In this document: piece after piece, positions 15,119-22,991 of the stretch
How the letters are laid out: the number at the start of each line of letters is the position of its first letter
Position numbering within the stretch: position 1 is the stretch's first letter
DNA from: a virus
DNA: 42,619 bases
Virus record (IMG/VR): IMGVR_UViG_3300027770_001690
Location: 1 to 42,619 of that record
Direction: 5' to 3' (one strand)
Translations under genes and position numbers: made by a program
Notes under the pieces: model-generated
Seen by the model: the letters and a program-made list of their open reading frames with translations, nothing else
Databases searched by the model: none
Told to the model about the DNA's origin: nothing

Positions 15119-16027
15119 ATGAATAATGATAACTATTATGAGGTTTTAGGTGTTGACGAAAAAGCAACACAAGAAGACATCAAGAAGGCATATAGAAACC
15201 TAGCAAAAGAAAATCATCCCGACAAAGGTGGGGATGAAGAAAAGTTTAAGAAGATCACTGAGGCATATGATACGATTGGAGACGCAAATAAACGAAGTCA
15301 ATACGATAATCAACGGAGTAACCCATTCGGTAGTAATTTTGCTGATATGTTTCATTCATTCAATCAACAACGACAAAGACAAGATACTCACACTAGTGTG
15401 ATTACGGTAAACATAGGTGTGTTGGATTCATATTTAAGTAGGAACAAACAAATTACATATAAGAGAAAGACTAGTTGTAATGTTTGTAGTGGATCAGGAG
15501 GGGAGAAGAAGGTATGTACTACCTGTAATGGTGCTGGTAGTGTTATGAAACAAATGGGTACGGGTATGTTCATACAAGTTGTTAATATGATGTGTGAGAC
15601 TTGTTCAGGTACCGGTAAAATAACTATAAACGCTTGTTATTCATGTAATGGATCGGAGACTAAAGATGAGATGAAAACATTGGATGTTAAAATACCTCAT
15701 GGGTTAGAGGATGGTCAATTCATAAGAATGTCAAATGTGGGTGATTTTAAAAATGGTAGATTTGGGGATTTAGTAATAAGGGTTAATTTAGTGGAAGATA
15801 ATGGTTTCTTTAAGAACGGACCACATTTAATTTATAACTCTTATTTAAACTATGAAGATATTATAAAGGAGGATATAAACATACCTCATCCTGATGGTGA
15901 ATTAAATATTAAATTACCTAAATTATTTGATTCCTCAAAACCTTTGAGGGTTAAAGGTAAAGGATTTAAGGTAGGTCAAATTGGGGATCTATTAATTAAT
16001 CGGATTGTTAGGTTTGAAAGACCTTAA
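15119..16027 (+). CDS. dnaJ: DnaJ-type co-chaperone (J domain plus zinc-finger domain)
   Basis: A 302-aa type I DnaJ. The J domain covers residues 5-65 with HPD at 33-35. A Gly/Phe-poor linker follows, then four zinc-finger half-sites at about 120-185: [24 protein letters not shown] and a degenerate CYSCNGSE. The C-terminal beta domains bind substrate (residues 190-300). It should stimulate host DnaK. Cellular DnaJ is usually about 370 aa, so this is a shortened form. Some phages use J-proteins to recruit host chaperones for replication or capsid assembly. It diverges from the 15073 gene and converges with the small minus-strand gene at 16024. Confidence 0.93.
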   Translation: MNNDNYYEVLGVDEKATQEDIKKAYRNLAKENHPDKGGDEEKFKKITEAYDTIGDANKRSQYDNQRSNPFGSNFADMFHSFNQQRQRQDTHTSVITVNIGVLDSYLSRNKQITYKRKTSCNVCSGSGGEKKVCTTCNGAGSVMKQMGTGMFIQVVNMMCETCSGTGKITINACYSCNGSETKDEMKTLDVKIPHGLEDGQFIRMSNVGDFKNGRFGDLVIRVNLVEDNGFFKNGPHLIYNSYLNYEDIIKEDINIPHPDGELNIKLPKLFDSSKPLRVKGKGFKVGQIGDLLINRIVRFERP

Positions 16028-16182
16028 AATAAGGACATGATATCTTTGAAAAGTGCTATTGCACCATAGATTGATAGGGCAAACATAATACCACCAGTAA
16101 TAAAAACAAATTTTTGTGTTTTACCTGTTGTTTGATTACACTTTTTACATCCTGTTACTTGTGTTGCTTCTTTCTTTTCCAT
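16024..16182 (-). CDS. Small membrane protein with CxxC
   Basis: A 52-aa minus-strand gene: ATG at 16182, stop at 16024-16026. Residues 12-15 are CKKC in a basic N-terminus, and one membrane helix covers about 24-46. It follows the 16186-16677 gene by three bases, so the two form a minus-strand operon, and its stop overlaps that of dnaJ on the other strand. Coding is supported by the clean CxxC plus helix layout and the tight spacing; function unknown. Confidence 0.65.
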   Translation of the reverse strand: MEKKEATQVTGCKKCNQTTGKTQKFVFITGGIMFALSIYGAIALFKDIMSLF

Positions 16183-16185
16183 AAA

Positions 16186-16677
16186 TTATATTATATATAA
16201 AATAATATCACCTTTTACAATTTTAGTAAAGTTATTATTTTTAAATTGTTCTTTTATTAGAGTATCTCCTGATTTAGTTATAATTATTGTTTTATCATTT
16301 TGACCAATTGGTAAACTTTTTGGGTGACCAATTGATGTATTAATAGTTAAAAATAAATCACCATTTTTAGATTGGGTAACCCAAACATGGTAATCAACAC
16401 CTATCATATAGTCTTTAATTAAAATAGAATGATCTTTACCTTGTATTTTACCCGTAGAATTAAGTATGTTTATAGATACCTCAACAATAATGTCTAAAAT
16501 GTCAATAATTGATTCATTTATATCCTCAATTGATTGTCTACCATATGATGAATTACTTATCGCTATATTTGAATGGTCATTATAAAAAATGTCAACGTTT
16601 ATACCACCAACATCATATCTGTCCAATAACTGTCTTCCCTCAAGGATAAGATTTTTTATCGTATTAAGTAATTTCAT
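16186..16677 (-). CDS. Hypothetical protein with N-terminal LILE|G tag
   Basis: A 163-aa protein. I start it at ATG 16677 rather than 16704, because a TATTTATA motif lies five bases upstream of it and the resulting N-terminus (MKLLNTIKNLILEG) is a basic amphipathic helix ending in an (L/I)xE site. The remainder is an alpha/beta domain with no recognised motif. The tag and the upstream motif place it with the probable prohead-targeted proteins of this window. Confidence 0.75.
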   Translation of the reverse strand: MKLLNTIKNLILEGRQLLDRYDVGGINVDIFYNDHSNIAISNSSYGRQSIEDINESIIDILDIIVEVSINILNSTGKIQGKDHSILIKDYMIGVDYHVWVTQSKNGDLFLTINTSIGHPKSLPIGQNDKTIIITKSGDTLIKEQFKNNNFTKIVKGDIILYII

Positions 16678-16682
16678 ACTAC

Positions 16683-16690
16683 TATAAATA
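16683..16690 (-). promoter_or_regulatory. TATTTATA motif, minus strand, before the 16677 gene
   Basis: On the minus strand TATTTATA ends five bases before ATG 16677. Candidate late promoter or translation element, of the same form as upstream of 24825, 31289 and 33195. Confidence 0.5.
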
Positions 16691-16692
16691 GT

Positions 16693-16727
16693 AAGACCCC
16701 CCAAAAATGAGAGGTCTTAATTTTTTT
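16693..16727 (+). terminator. Hairpin with + strand T-run (possibly bidirectional)
   Basis: AAGACC (16693-16698) pairs with GGTCTT (16713-16718), followed by TTTTTTT on the + strand. Read on the minus strand, G-T pairs extend the stem to ten base pairs, but no T-run follows; there it would sit at the end of the candidate RNA from the 16844-16873 promoter. Confidence 0.65.
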
Positions 16728-16837
16728 CACCGATTAGGTTGAGGTAATTAACCCGTATAGACACACCCTACACCTGGCGTTCAGATTGTTAAATAGGAGT
16801 ACTGACATCCTTGTTTTCAGTAGTGTTACCCACATCA
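16693..16837 (-). ncRNA. Candidate minus-strand RNA or long 5' leader
   Basis: A well-formed minus-strand promoter (16844-16873) faces this 145-base stretch, which has no convincing gene: the one open frame lacks any domain and overlaps the promoter. The minus-strand RNA could form a TACTGA/TCAGTA hairpin, a GTGTAG/CTATAC hairpin with a 7-base loop, and the 10-bp hairpin at 16693-16718. It may be an early sRNA, or a structured leader for the 16186-16677 gene. It is more balanced in base composition than its surroundings. Confidence 0.5.
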
Positions 16838-16843
16838 ACAATA

Positions 16844-16873
16844 CAAAGATAGTGTTTTTTTTGGTTCTGCCAA
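16844..16873 (-). promoter_or_regulatory. Bacteroidota-type promoter, minus strand (TTG-N19-TATCTTTG)
   Basis: Read on the minus strand, TTG (16873-16871), 19 bases and TATCTTTG (16851-16844) match the Bacteroidota consensus. It points away from the 16940 gene and into the candidate RNA at 16693-16837. Confidence 0.7.
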
Positions 16874-16939
16874 AATATATGTATTTTTTTTTAAAAAACT
16901 TCCATTGACTGATTACCATAAATATCTTATATTTTATCT

Positions 16940-17779
16940 ATGTTAAGTTATATCGGAGGTAAGAGTAAGATAGGAAAGTGGATAGTCCCTTTCTATGATA
17001 AAGATATGGAAACATATGTTGAAACATTCGGTGGGATGTTTTGGTGTTTCTTTAATATGGATCTAAGTCAGTTCCCAAATCTAAAGAAAGTTGTGTATAA
17101 TGACTTCAACCCACTTAACCATAATTTATTTGAATGTATTAAGAACCCTGAAAGATTATTGGAATCAATCAACGCAATCCCATGTCAACAATTTGGTGTG
17201 GAAATTACACCATCAATATATAAAGAACAATTTATCAGCTTTCAGGCTGAAATATTTGATGAAAATTTCAGGGTAGAACCTGGTAATTATGATGTTGCTG
17301 CTAAATATGCGTATGTTTTAACACAAGTGTTCTCAGGATCTAAACCTGAAAAAAGTTCTTTCATTGACTTAAAAGGTAAATACAAATCTAAATACTTAAC
17401 ATTCCGAGATAAATTAATGAAACCTGATTGGGTTGAACATTTTTTAAGAATAAGTGATGTAGAGAATATGGATTTTGCTGAGGTGATTGAAAAGTATGAT
17501 TCACCAACAACTTACTTCTATGTGGATCCACCATATTGGAAGACTGAAAACTATTATTCTAATCACGATTTTGATAGGGAAGACCACGAGAGACTTTCAA
17601 AGTCATTAATAAATATGGAAGGTAAATTTAGTTTATCGTACTATGATTTTGAATTATTACACGAATGGTTTCCTGAAAATCAGTACAAATGGGAGAAAAA
17701 AGAGTTTGCTAAAGCGGCAGCGGCAAAAAAGGGGACAAAACAAAACATGGGTGAGGAATTATTAATAATGAATTACTAA
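16940..17779 (+). CDS. dam: D12-class DNA adenine-N6 methyltransferase (Dam-like)
   Basis: A 279-aa enzyme. The N-terminal YIGGKSKIGKWI and ETFGGMFW are the SAM-binding motifs of the D12 (Dam) class; DPPYW at about residues 195-199 is the catalytic motif IV. The target is adenine in DNA, commonly GATC in this class, but the recognition sequence cannot be read from the protein. Length is normal for Dam (about 270 aa). No partner restriction gene is near, so it probably protects phage DNA or modifies timing rather than forming an R-M pair. It is preceded by the divergent promoter region at 16844. Confidence 0.88.
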   Translation: MLSYIGGKSKIGKWIVPFYDKDMETYVETFGGMFWCFFNMDLSQFPNLKKVVYNDFNPLNHNLFECIKNPERLLESINAIPCQQFGVEITPSIYKEQFISFQAEIFDENFRVEPGNYDVAAKYAYVLTQVFSGSKPEKSSFIDLKGKYKSKYLTFRDKLMKPDWVEHFLRISDVENMDFAEVIEKYDSPTTYFYVDPPYWKTENYYSNHDFDREDHERLSKSLINMEGKFSLSYYDFELLHEWFPENQYKWEKKEFAKAAAAKKGTKQNMGEELLIMNY

Positions 17780-17801
17780 TCATTTTTTTATACTATTGGA
17801 A

Positions 17802-17809
17802 TATTTATA
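17802..17809 (+). promoter_or_regulatory. TATTTATA motif before the 17823 gene
   Basis: TATTTATA ends 13 bases before ATG 17823, the same distance as before the tagged gene at 42376. Candidate late promoter element. Confidence 0.5.
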
Positions 17810-17822
17810 TTAAAAACTTATT

Positions 17823-18332
17823 ATGGAATTAATTAAGGTATTAACATCTGTCATAAAAGAAAACACAAACGGTAAACGTATTGTAAGTGAGGCGATGTCT
17901 GAAAAAGTTGTTAAATTTTTAATTGACAAATTTAAACCTACTACTAGAGATACGGAAGAACAAATTACGGCAGTTATTAACGCATTTGAGAAATATAAAA
18001 ATGGGTTACCTCAAGATCAAAGAGATATTACCAAATTAACTTATACTATTGTTAAGAACATTGTTTTATCAAAAGAGATTAAAAAACAAGAAAAAAGTAT
18101 ATTCAAAAAATATATGGAAGCCAATAAAGGTGCCGACAAAAATGCGGTTAAATTGGCATTACGTAAGTTTTACGAATTGTTTCCAATCCTACCTATAAAT
18201 CAAAGAGACGTTCTTAAAATGCCTTATTTGAAATTGGTTGAGTTTTTACAGAGTAAGTTTAATACTATGTTAACATCAGCGGCACTTAAGAAATTTAACG
18301 ATGATAAGGTTAATGTAACACCTGACAATTAA
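17823..18332 (+). CDS. Helical protein with N-terminal tag-like segment
   Basis: A 169-aa, nearly all-helical Lys-rich protein. The first 25 residues (MELIKVLTSVIKEN...KRIVSEA) contain two (L/I/V)xE sites after an amphipathic helix, as in prohead-targeted proteins. No family recognised. It is followed after eight bases by the GTG-started 18341 gene and is probably in one transcript with it. Confidence 0.75.
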   Translation: MELIKVLTSVIKENTNGKRIVSEAMSEKVVKFLIDKFKPTTRDTEEQITAVINAFEKYKNGLPQDQRDITKLTYTIVKNIVLSKEIKKQEKSIFKKYMEANKGADKNAVKLALRKFYELFPILPINQRDVLKMPYLKLVEFLQSKFNTMLTSAALKKFNDDKVNVTPDN

Positions 18333-18340
18333 TTTATTAT

Positions 18341-19711
18341 GTGTCAACATATTTGGATCTATATCATAGGTTACCTGCAAATTTACCACCATTGTTGTTT
18401 ATGAGTTTTGATGAACTTGAACATACATTAGATGGTATGGGTGATTTAACTGATGATATTAATGATAAGAAAGATGATTATGGTGATATTGAAACAATAT
18501 ACGATGATGATAACTTATTAATCTTCAAACCAAGTGGTAAGGAACAATGTATTAAATTGGCTAACGGAAGAAGTTGGTGTATATCTAAATCAGGTGGTGG
18601 TAATATGTATTACAATTATCGTTTGGGTAATAACTTAACAATTTATTATGTTATTGATAAAGATAAACCATTTGGTGACCTTAACTATTCAGTTGTCATA
18701 TTAGTTGAGCCTTATGGTGGAAAACGAATTGCGGATGGTCAAAATATGTCAGGAGGTTATTCAGGTCATAGGAGAGAAGAATGGAGTACAATTGTAAGTA
18801 AAGTTCCAAAATTAAAAGGTAAAGAACATTTGTTTGTTGCGGATCCATTGAGTGCTGCTGAACAAAAAGTACTGAATGACTATAAAAATACTACCATCAA
18901 TAAAGATGCGATTAAAGAACTTGGTAGTGAACAAGCGGCCGAAATGTGGCTTGAGCTTTCAAGTCCTGATTTAACATATAGAAATAATGGTAATGAAATT
19001 TATCGTAACTTTACCGAAAATCTTAAAAACAAATACTTAGGGTTGGGAATGGACTTGACTGCTGAAATGATCAATGATTCTGAACCTAGCGTTTTGAAAT
19101 ATTATGCGGCAAGAAAACTTCAAGGGTTGATGACAAAAAGTTTAGGTCAATTGAATGATGCCGATATTGCATTCATCAATAGTCCTATAATGAAAGAAAA
19201 TAAGAAAAAATTAAGAGAAAAATTCTCAGGTCAATTAGCCGGAGTTAGTAGTAGTGGTTATGTTGGTCTTGAATATCCAAAAGATGATAACTCCAAGTAT
19301 GTTGCATTATTTGGGTTTGATGATTTCTTTCAACATATTCCAACTAATACAACTATGATCCAAATGGAAAATACAAGTAAAACTCCAATTGCCTTGGATA
19401 TACCGGAAAGTATTGGTAAATTAACCGAATTAAAAACATTGATTATTGATAATATGGTTAAGTCAATCCCTGAAAGTATTGGAAATTGTACCAAATTGAA
19501 ATTTATAAACTTACCTAATAACCCACAATTGGAAAGTATTCCTGAAGCGTTTGGTGAATTGTATTGTTTGAACTTCTTCTCAACGGAGCATTCAAATCCT
19601 AATATGAGAATACCCGCAAAATTAGAAGAATACATGACAGAAGATGAAGGATTTTGGTTTATCAATTTCCCTCCTGAATTGAAGAAACATTGTGGACCTA
19701 TAAGATCTTAA
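18341..19711 (+). CDS. W-C motif protein with C-terminal leucine-rich repeats
   Basis: A 456-aa protein with a GTG start at 18341; an ATG at 18339 is out of frame and short. The centre (about 50-115) has a conserved-looking block: DDNLLIFKP, QCIKL...RSWCIS, a NMYYNY segment and YYVIDK, shared with the 41049 protein. The C-terminal 110 residues have leucine-rich repeats (IPESIGKLTELKTL, IPESIGNCTKLKFI, IPEAFGELYCLNFF). LRRs bind proteins; the central domain is one I have seen in phage proteins but cannot name. It may be ejected or virion-bound, since it follows a tagged gene; that is inference. Confidence 0.8.
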   Translation: MSTYLDLYHRLPANLPPLLFMSFDELEHTLDGMGDLTDDINDKKDDYGDIETIYDDDNLLIFKPSGKEQCIKLANGRSWCISKSGGGNMYYNYRLGNNLTIYYVIDKDKPFGDLNYSVVILVEPYGGKRIADGQNMSGGYSGHRREEWSTIVSKVPKLKGKEHLFVADPLSAAEQKVLNDYKNTTINKDAIKELGSEQAAEMWLELSSPDLTYRNNGNEIYRNFTENLKNKYLGLGMDLTAEMINDSEPSVLKYYAARKLQGLMTKSLGQLNDADIAFINSPIMKENKKKLREKFSGQLAGVSSSGYVGLEYPKDDNSKYVALFGFDDFFQHIPTNTTMIQMENTSKTPIALDIPESIGKLTELKTLIIDNMVKSIPESIGNCTKLKFINLPNNPQLESIPEAFGELYCLNFFSTEHSNPNMRIPAKLEEYMTEDEGFWFINFPPELKKHCGPIRS

Positions 19712-20007
19712 TGATGAACGTAGACATAGAAATTTATATTAGTCAACTAATAACCTTCTTTGAAAAAAATCCAGGTGATTTTATGGATCTTGTTGGTGAT
19801 GTACAAAAAGAAGAGTTTTTTCAGAAATTAAAAGAAAAATCTATTACTAACCATAGTAAGGGTGAAGACTTTATTTTAACTAAACAACAAATTATTGAAG
19901 TTGTTCTTGATCTTAAATCCCCTGAATTAAATATGAAACAGGATTACATTAATGTTGTGAAAGGATTTATTCAAAAGACTAAGTTTGGGGATATCATACT
20001 TAATTAA
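19711..20007 (+). CDS. Small hypothetical helical protein
   Basis: A 98-aa protein started at ATG 19711 in the TAATG overlap with the LRR gene (ATG 19714 is next). It is acidic and helical and has no recognised motif. It probably belongs to the 17823-20007 transcript. The following gene has its own promoter. Confidence 0.7.
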   Translation: MMNVDIEIYISQLITFFEKNPGDFMDLVGDVQKEEFFQKLKEKSITNHSKGEDFILTKQQIIEVVLDLKSPELNMKQDYINVVKGFIQKTKFGDIILN

Positions 20008-20025
20008 TTTTTTTTATGTAAAGGC

Positions 20026-20055
20026 TTGTAGAATCCAAAAAATTGACTATCTTTG
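20026..20055 (+). promoter_or_regulatory. Bacteroidota-type promoter (TTG-N19-TATCTTTG)
   Basis: TTG at 20026-20028, 19-base spacer and TATCTTTG at 20048-20055, 25 bases before ATG 20081. This is the best promoter in the window and drives an isolated gene closed by a terminator at 20844-20868. Confidence 0.8.
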
Positions 20056-20080
20056 TAAGGTAATCTAAAAAAATAATTAT

Positions 20081-20836
20081 ATGATCTATACTCCAGAATT
20101 AATCAAGTCAACTGCACCATCAATCTTCGCAACATCTCCATCGTCAAAAATGACAAACAAGTATGAGTTTGTCCCTACAGACAAGATCATGGAGTTCTTT
20201 GATAGAGAAGGGTGGGAAATTTCATCTGTTAAACAAAATGGCACTGGTATCCACGCCTTACACGAAGTAAAGTTCCGTAATGGACAACTTCCATCTGTTG
20301 GTGATACTTTGGTTGAAGCAATCATCAAAAACTCTCACAATGGTATGTCGGCATTCTCAATGAGTGCAGGTCTTCACAGATTGGTGTGTAGTAACGGATT
20401 AACGGTTCCTACGTCAGTAGCAGACCAATTCCGAATCCGACACAAAGATTTCCAACTTGACGATGTTAAAATGTTAACGGAAAGTTTCGCAAAGAAATTA
20501 CCAATGATTCAACACTCTGTTGGAAGAATGATGGAACGTCAACTTACTATGGATGAAAAAGTTGAGTTCGTTCAAAAAGCATCTAGACTTAGATGGGCAA
20601 CAGGTTCAGTTCCTTCAACACTTGATTTAGTGGACTTGTTAACACCTAACCGTAACGAAGATGAAGGAGATGACCTTTGGAAAGTCTTTAACGTAGTACA
20701 AGAGAAATTTGTACGAGGTGGGGTTGAGTACAAATCACAAAGTGGTCGTAAGACAGGATTGAGAGGTTTGAAAAACATTATGGCGGTAAACGCAATAAAT
20801 ACAAAACTTTGGGAGACTGCTGAGTCAATGATCTAA
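20081..20836 (+). CDS. DUF932 family protein
   Basis: A 251-aa protein matching DUF932, the phage/plasmid-related family: a mid-protein VKFRNGQLPSVGDTLVEAIIKNSHNG, then SAGLHRLVCSNGLTVP and RIRHK. The function is not known; members are common on plasmids and phages. It is a single-gene unit with a strong host-type promoter and a strong terminator. Its codons use C more often at third positions than neighbouring genes (for example AAC, TTC, CAC), suggesting high expression. Together this points to an abundant early protein. Confidence 0.9.
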   Translation: MIYTPELIKSTAPSIFATSPSSKMTNKYEFVPTDKIMEFFDREGWEISSVKQNGTGIHALHEVKFRNGQLPSVGDTLVEAIIKNSHNGMSAFSMSAGLHRLVCSNGLTVPTSVADQFRIRHKDFQLDDVKMLTESFAKKLPMIQHSVGRMMERQLTMDEKVEFVQKASRLRWATGSVPSTLDLVDLLTPNRNEDEGDDLWKVFNVVQEKFVRGGVEYKSQSGRKTGLRGLKNIMAVNAINTKLWETAESMI

Positions 20837-20843
20837 AATAAAC

Positions 20844-20868
20844 GTGGGGTGAACAACCCCACTTTTTT
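20844..20868 (+). terminator. Rho-independent terminator
   Basis: GTGGGGT (20844-20850) pairs with ACCCCAC (20856-20862) over a 5-base loop and is followed by TTTTTT. It ends the DUF932 unit. Confidence 0.92.
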
Positions 20869-20882
20869 AATTTATAGTCAAT

Positions 20883-21206
20883 ATGTTTAAACGTGAGAAT
20901 GATTTTTTGGATATCTTAAAAGAAAGACATGATAAATTATATGGTATTATTAAAGTTAATAGTACTATAGGATTAACACCTAAGACATTAATAGAAAAGA
21001 AATTTGAAATTGAATACTTAGATAGTGTTGAGTTTGAATTTGAACTTAATCATTTAGAATCAATTCTTAAACATAAATCTGGGTTTTACTTATATTTATC
21101 TAAAATGGAGGTCGCAGATATGTCGTATCAGATGAAAATTTATTACGATATGGACCAATTAAACGAAGTATCATTCTTCATTAAAAACTTATCAAAAATT
21201 AAATAA
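20883..21206 (+). CDS. Hypothetical protein
   Basis: A 107-aa protein with a mixed alpha/beta pattern and many Leu, Glu and Tyr. Starts at ATG 20883 soon after the DUF932 terminator, so it must have its own promoter in a very short gap, or depend on read-through. No family recognised. Confidence 0.65.
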   Translation: MFKRENDFLDILKERHDKLYGIIKVNSTIGLTPKTLIEKKFEIEYLDSVEFEFELNHLESILKHKSGFYLYLSKMEVADMSYQMKIYYDMDQLNEVSFFIKNLSKIK

Positions 21207-21232
21207 AAATTGATTTTTGGGCGGGTTAGTGA

Positions 21233-21240
21233 TATTTATA
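21233..21240 (+). promoter_or_regulatory. TATTTATA motif before the GIY-YIG gene
   Basis: TATTTATA ends 13 bases before ATG 21254. A second related site, TATTTATG, overlaps the start codon itself (21249-21256). Confidence 0.45.
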
Positions 21241-21253
21241 ATAAATAGTATTT

Positions 21254-21919
21254 ATGATCACGGAAAAGGGCAAGATATATAAAATAACAAATAAAGAAAA
21301 TGGTTTAATTTATGTGGGTTGTACAATTAATTCTTTAGAAAAAAGATTTGGGGAACATTTATCAAGATGTTTTACTTCTGAATACAAATCAAAATTATAT
21401 AACTCAATGAAAAAATATGGTCAAGATAATTTTACCATAGAGTTGATTGAAGAATGTGATTTAGGTGTAATATATGAAACAGAAAAAAAATATATTGAAA
21501 GTTACGACTCATATAGTAACGGGTTAAATTCTACTTTTGGGGGTGAAGGTTGTTTAGGGTATACTCACTCTACTGAAATAAGACAAAAAATTTCTGAAAA
21601 CACCAAAAATGGTAATTCCCACAAAGGTAAAACTTATGAAGAATTATATGGTGATAGAGCAAATGAACAAAAAGAAAAACGAAGATTGTCGGTTAAAAAA
21701 GGTTGGGATAAAATATCTGATGAAGAAAAACAAAAAAGAATAACAAAGGTAACTGAAACTTTACAAAAAACATCTAAATATGGTATTGATTTAGTTGTTG
21801 ATATTAAAAATAAATTAAAAGAAGGTTATAAAATAAAACAATTAATAGAACTTTATCCTAACGTAAAAGAACATTTTTTTTATGATATAAAAAATGGAAG
21901 AAGATGGGGGAATATATAA
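21254..21919 (+). CDS. GIY-YIG endonuclease with NUMOD3 motif (free-standing homing type)
   Basis: A 221-aa protein. Residues 5-90 form a GIY-YIG nuclease domain: KIYKI and LIYVG are the two family motifs, with Arg in KRFGEH and Glu in YETEKKYIE. Next is a NUMOD3-like DNA-binding motif (GYTHSTEIRQKISE, about 113-126), then basic repeats and a C-terminal region like a helix-turn-helix (IKQLIELYPNVKEHFF). Such free-standing nucleases move themselves by cutting alleles that lack them. It lies between two intact unrelated genes, with no intron visible on either side. Confidence 0.9.
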   Translation: MITEKGKIYKITNKENGLIYVGCTINSLEKRFGEHLSRCFTSEYKSKLYNSMKKYGQDNFTIELIEECDLGVIYETEKKYIESYDSYSNGLNSTFGGEGCLGYTHSTEIRQKISENTKNGNSHKGKTYEELYGDRANEQKEKRRLSVKKGWDKISDEEKQKRITKVTETLQKTSKYGIDLVVDIKNKLKEGYKIKQLIELYPNVKEHFFYDIKNGRRWGNI

Positions 21920-21938
21920 ATAAAATTAAATTAAAATT

Positions 21939-22253
21939 ATGGAAATTAGTAGTGTAGATTTACAAGAAAAAATTAACAAAGGTGAGAAAATAATTGTTGA
22001 TTTTCATGGAGTTTGGTGTCGACCATGTGGTATAATGAAACCAATCTTTGAGGATATTGCAAACAAAAATAAATCTGAAGTTCAGATGTATACAATGGAT
22101 ATTGACCTTAATAAAGATATTGCTATGAGTTTAGGCATTAGAAGTATCCCAACGATTAAAGTTTTTCAAAATGGGAATGTTATTGATACTAAAGTTGGAT
22201 TAATGAGTGAAGGTCAAATAAACGGGATCCTAACAGAATTGATCAATGGATAA
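21939..22253 (+). CDS. trxA: Thioredoxin
   Basis: A 104-aa thioredoxin fold with active site WCRPC (C27, C30) in place of the common WCGPC, the cis-Pro loop SIPTIKVF and the C-terminal GLMSEGQI helix. It is a cytosolic disulfide reductase. Gly to Arg between the cysteines would shift its redox potential. It overlaps the glutaredoxin-like gene by 8 bases, so the pair is co-expressed. Typical phage roles are reducing ribonucleotide reductase or acting as a polymerase partner; neither target is in the window. Confidence 0.92.
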   Translation: MEISSVDLQEKINKGEKIIVDFHGVWCRPCGIMKPIFEDIANKNKSEVQMYTMDIDLNKDIAMSLGIRSIPTIKVFQNGNVIDTKVGLMSEGQINGILTELING

Positions 22254-22533
22254 GTTAGCAATCATATTTTCAATGAAATCATGTGGTCATTGTAAAACAC
22301 TTAAGGAAATGTTGGATAAAGAAGATATACCTTATATTGATAGAGATATTGACGAACATAGCGATGAATACGATATGTTTGTTTCAATTACTAAGAATGA
22401 ATATGTTCCGGCATTTATGTTAATTGAGTCACCAGGACAAGAAAATTCTAAAACTGAACTTTATGCTCCTGAAAGAGATTATGATGAACTTGATGAAGGT
22501 GTAAAAATCATCAAAGAGTTTTACGAAAGATAA
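22246..22533 (+). CDS. Glutaredoxin-like protein
   Basis: A 95-aa thioredoxin-fold protein with N-terminal strand LAIIFSM and a redox site CGHC (C13, C16), then the helix KTLKEMLDKE and DRDIDE as in glutaredoxins. The region around EYVPAFMLI fits the cis-Pro strand. Overlaps the thioredoxin stop and ends just before a terminator. Probably a second dithiol carrier for ribonucleotide reductase or other thiol enzymes. Confidence 0.82.
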   Translation: MDKLAIIFSMKSCGHCKTLKEMLDKEDIPYIDRDIDEHSDEYDMFVSITKNEYVPAFMLIESPGQENSKTELYAPERDYDELDEGVKIIKEFYER

Positions 22534-22538
22534 TAAAA

Positions 22539-22573
22539 AACCCCATTTCTTAATAAGAGTGGGGGTTTTTTTT
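22539..22573 (+). terminator. Rho-independent terminator, first of a near-identical pair
   Basis: AACCCCA pairs with TGGGGGTT around a loop ending AATAAGAG, followed by a run of T. Nearly the same hairpin is found again at 22958-22991. Confidence 0.9.
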
Positions 22574-22608
22574 GATTATCGTACTATTTATTAATAAATT
22601 AAAATACT

Positions 22609-22938
22609 ATGGGAAGAATTGTAAGATTAACAGAAAGAGATTTAACTAGATTGGTTAAACGAGTTATTAGTGAACAAAAAGAAGCTTTACTAAAATTTAG
22701 TAGTGGTGATGACCCTATTGTGGAAAAACTGTACGATAACCACCAATTGAAAGGTATTTGGTATAGAACTAAAAATGATGATGGTGTTACAGTAAAACCA
22801 AACAATCAGTCTAAAACATATTACCTTGAAGCTCAAAGGAATGATTTATTTAACTTACCTTTAAAAGGTAGTTATCTTATAAATGTTAATGACCCAACCA
22901 GGCCTATTGGTGTATACTATTTAGAACTTCACCCGTAG
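22609..22938 (+). CDS. Small tagged protein (VISE|Q N-terminus)
   Basis: A 109-aa protein. Residues 1-23 (RIVRLTERDLTRLVKRVISEQ) are a basic amphipathic helix ending in an IxE site, a clear member of the tag family, closest to that of the 25115 protein. The remaining 85 residues form a beta-rich domain without known motif. TATTTATT at 22585 precedes the start by 16 bases. The gene is an isolated cassette between two nearly identical terminators. It is probably packaged into the prohead and cleaved. Confidence 0.78.
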   Translation: MGRIVRLTERDLTRLVKRVISEQKEALLKFSSGDDPIVEKLYDNHQLKGIWYRTKNDDGVTVKPNNQSKTYYLEAQRNDLFNLPLKGSYLINVNDPTRPIGVYYLELHP

Positions 22939-22957
22939 AATAAATAATATATTTATA

Positions 22958-22991
22958 AACCCCATTCCCAATAAGAGTGGGGGTTTTTTTT
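22958..22991 (+). terminator. Rho-independent terminator, second copy
   Basis: ACCCCATTC...GAGTGGGGGT hairpin and eight T, almost the same as 22539-22573. It also serves the convergent minus-strand gene ending at 22990. Confidence 0.88.

Noticed and set aside
16028-16060. + strand TATCTTTG inside the minus-strand 16024 gene
   Set aside because: No + strand gene follows and no spaced TTG; likely chance in coding DNA.
16734-16919. Minus-strand 61-codon ORF
   Set aside because: It overlaps the minus-strand promoter at 16844-16873 and has no domain; the stretch downstream looks like structured RNA rather than a gene.
17823-19711. One gene broken by a frameshift (17823 and 18341 frames)
   Set aside because: The first frame ends with a clean stop, the second has a plausible GTG start eight bases later, and the two parts have different compositions. 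A two-base insertion next to an ATG remains possible but is not needed.
21254-21919. Intron- or intein-borne homing nuclease
   Set aside because: Neighbouring genes are intact and unrelated, with no split gene or splice-like structure, so a free-standing nuclease is the better reading.
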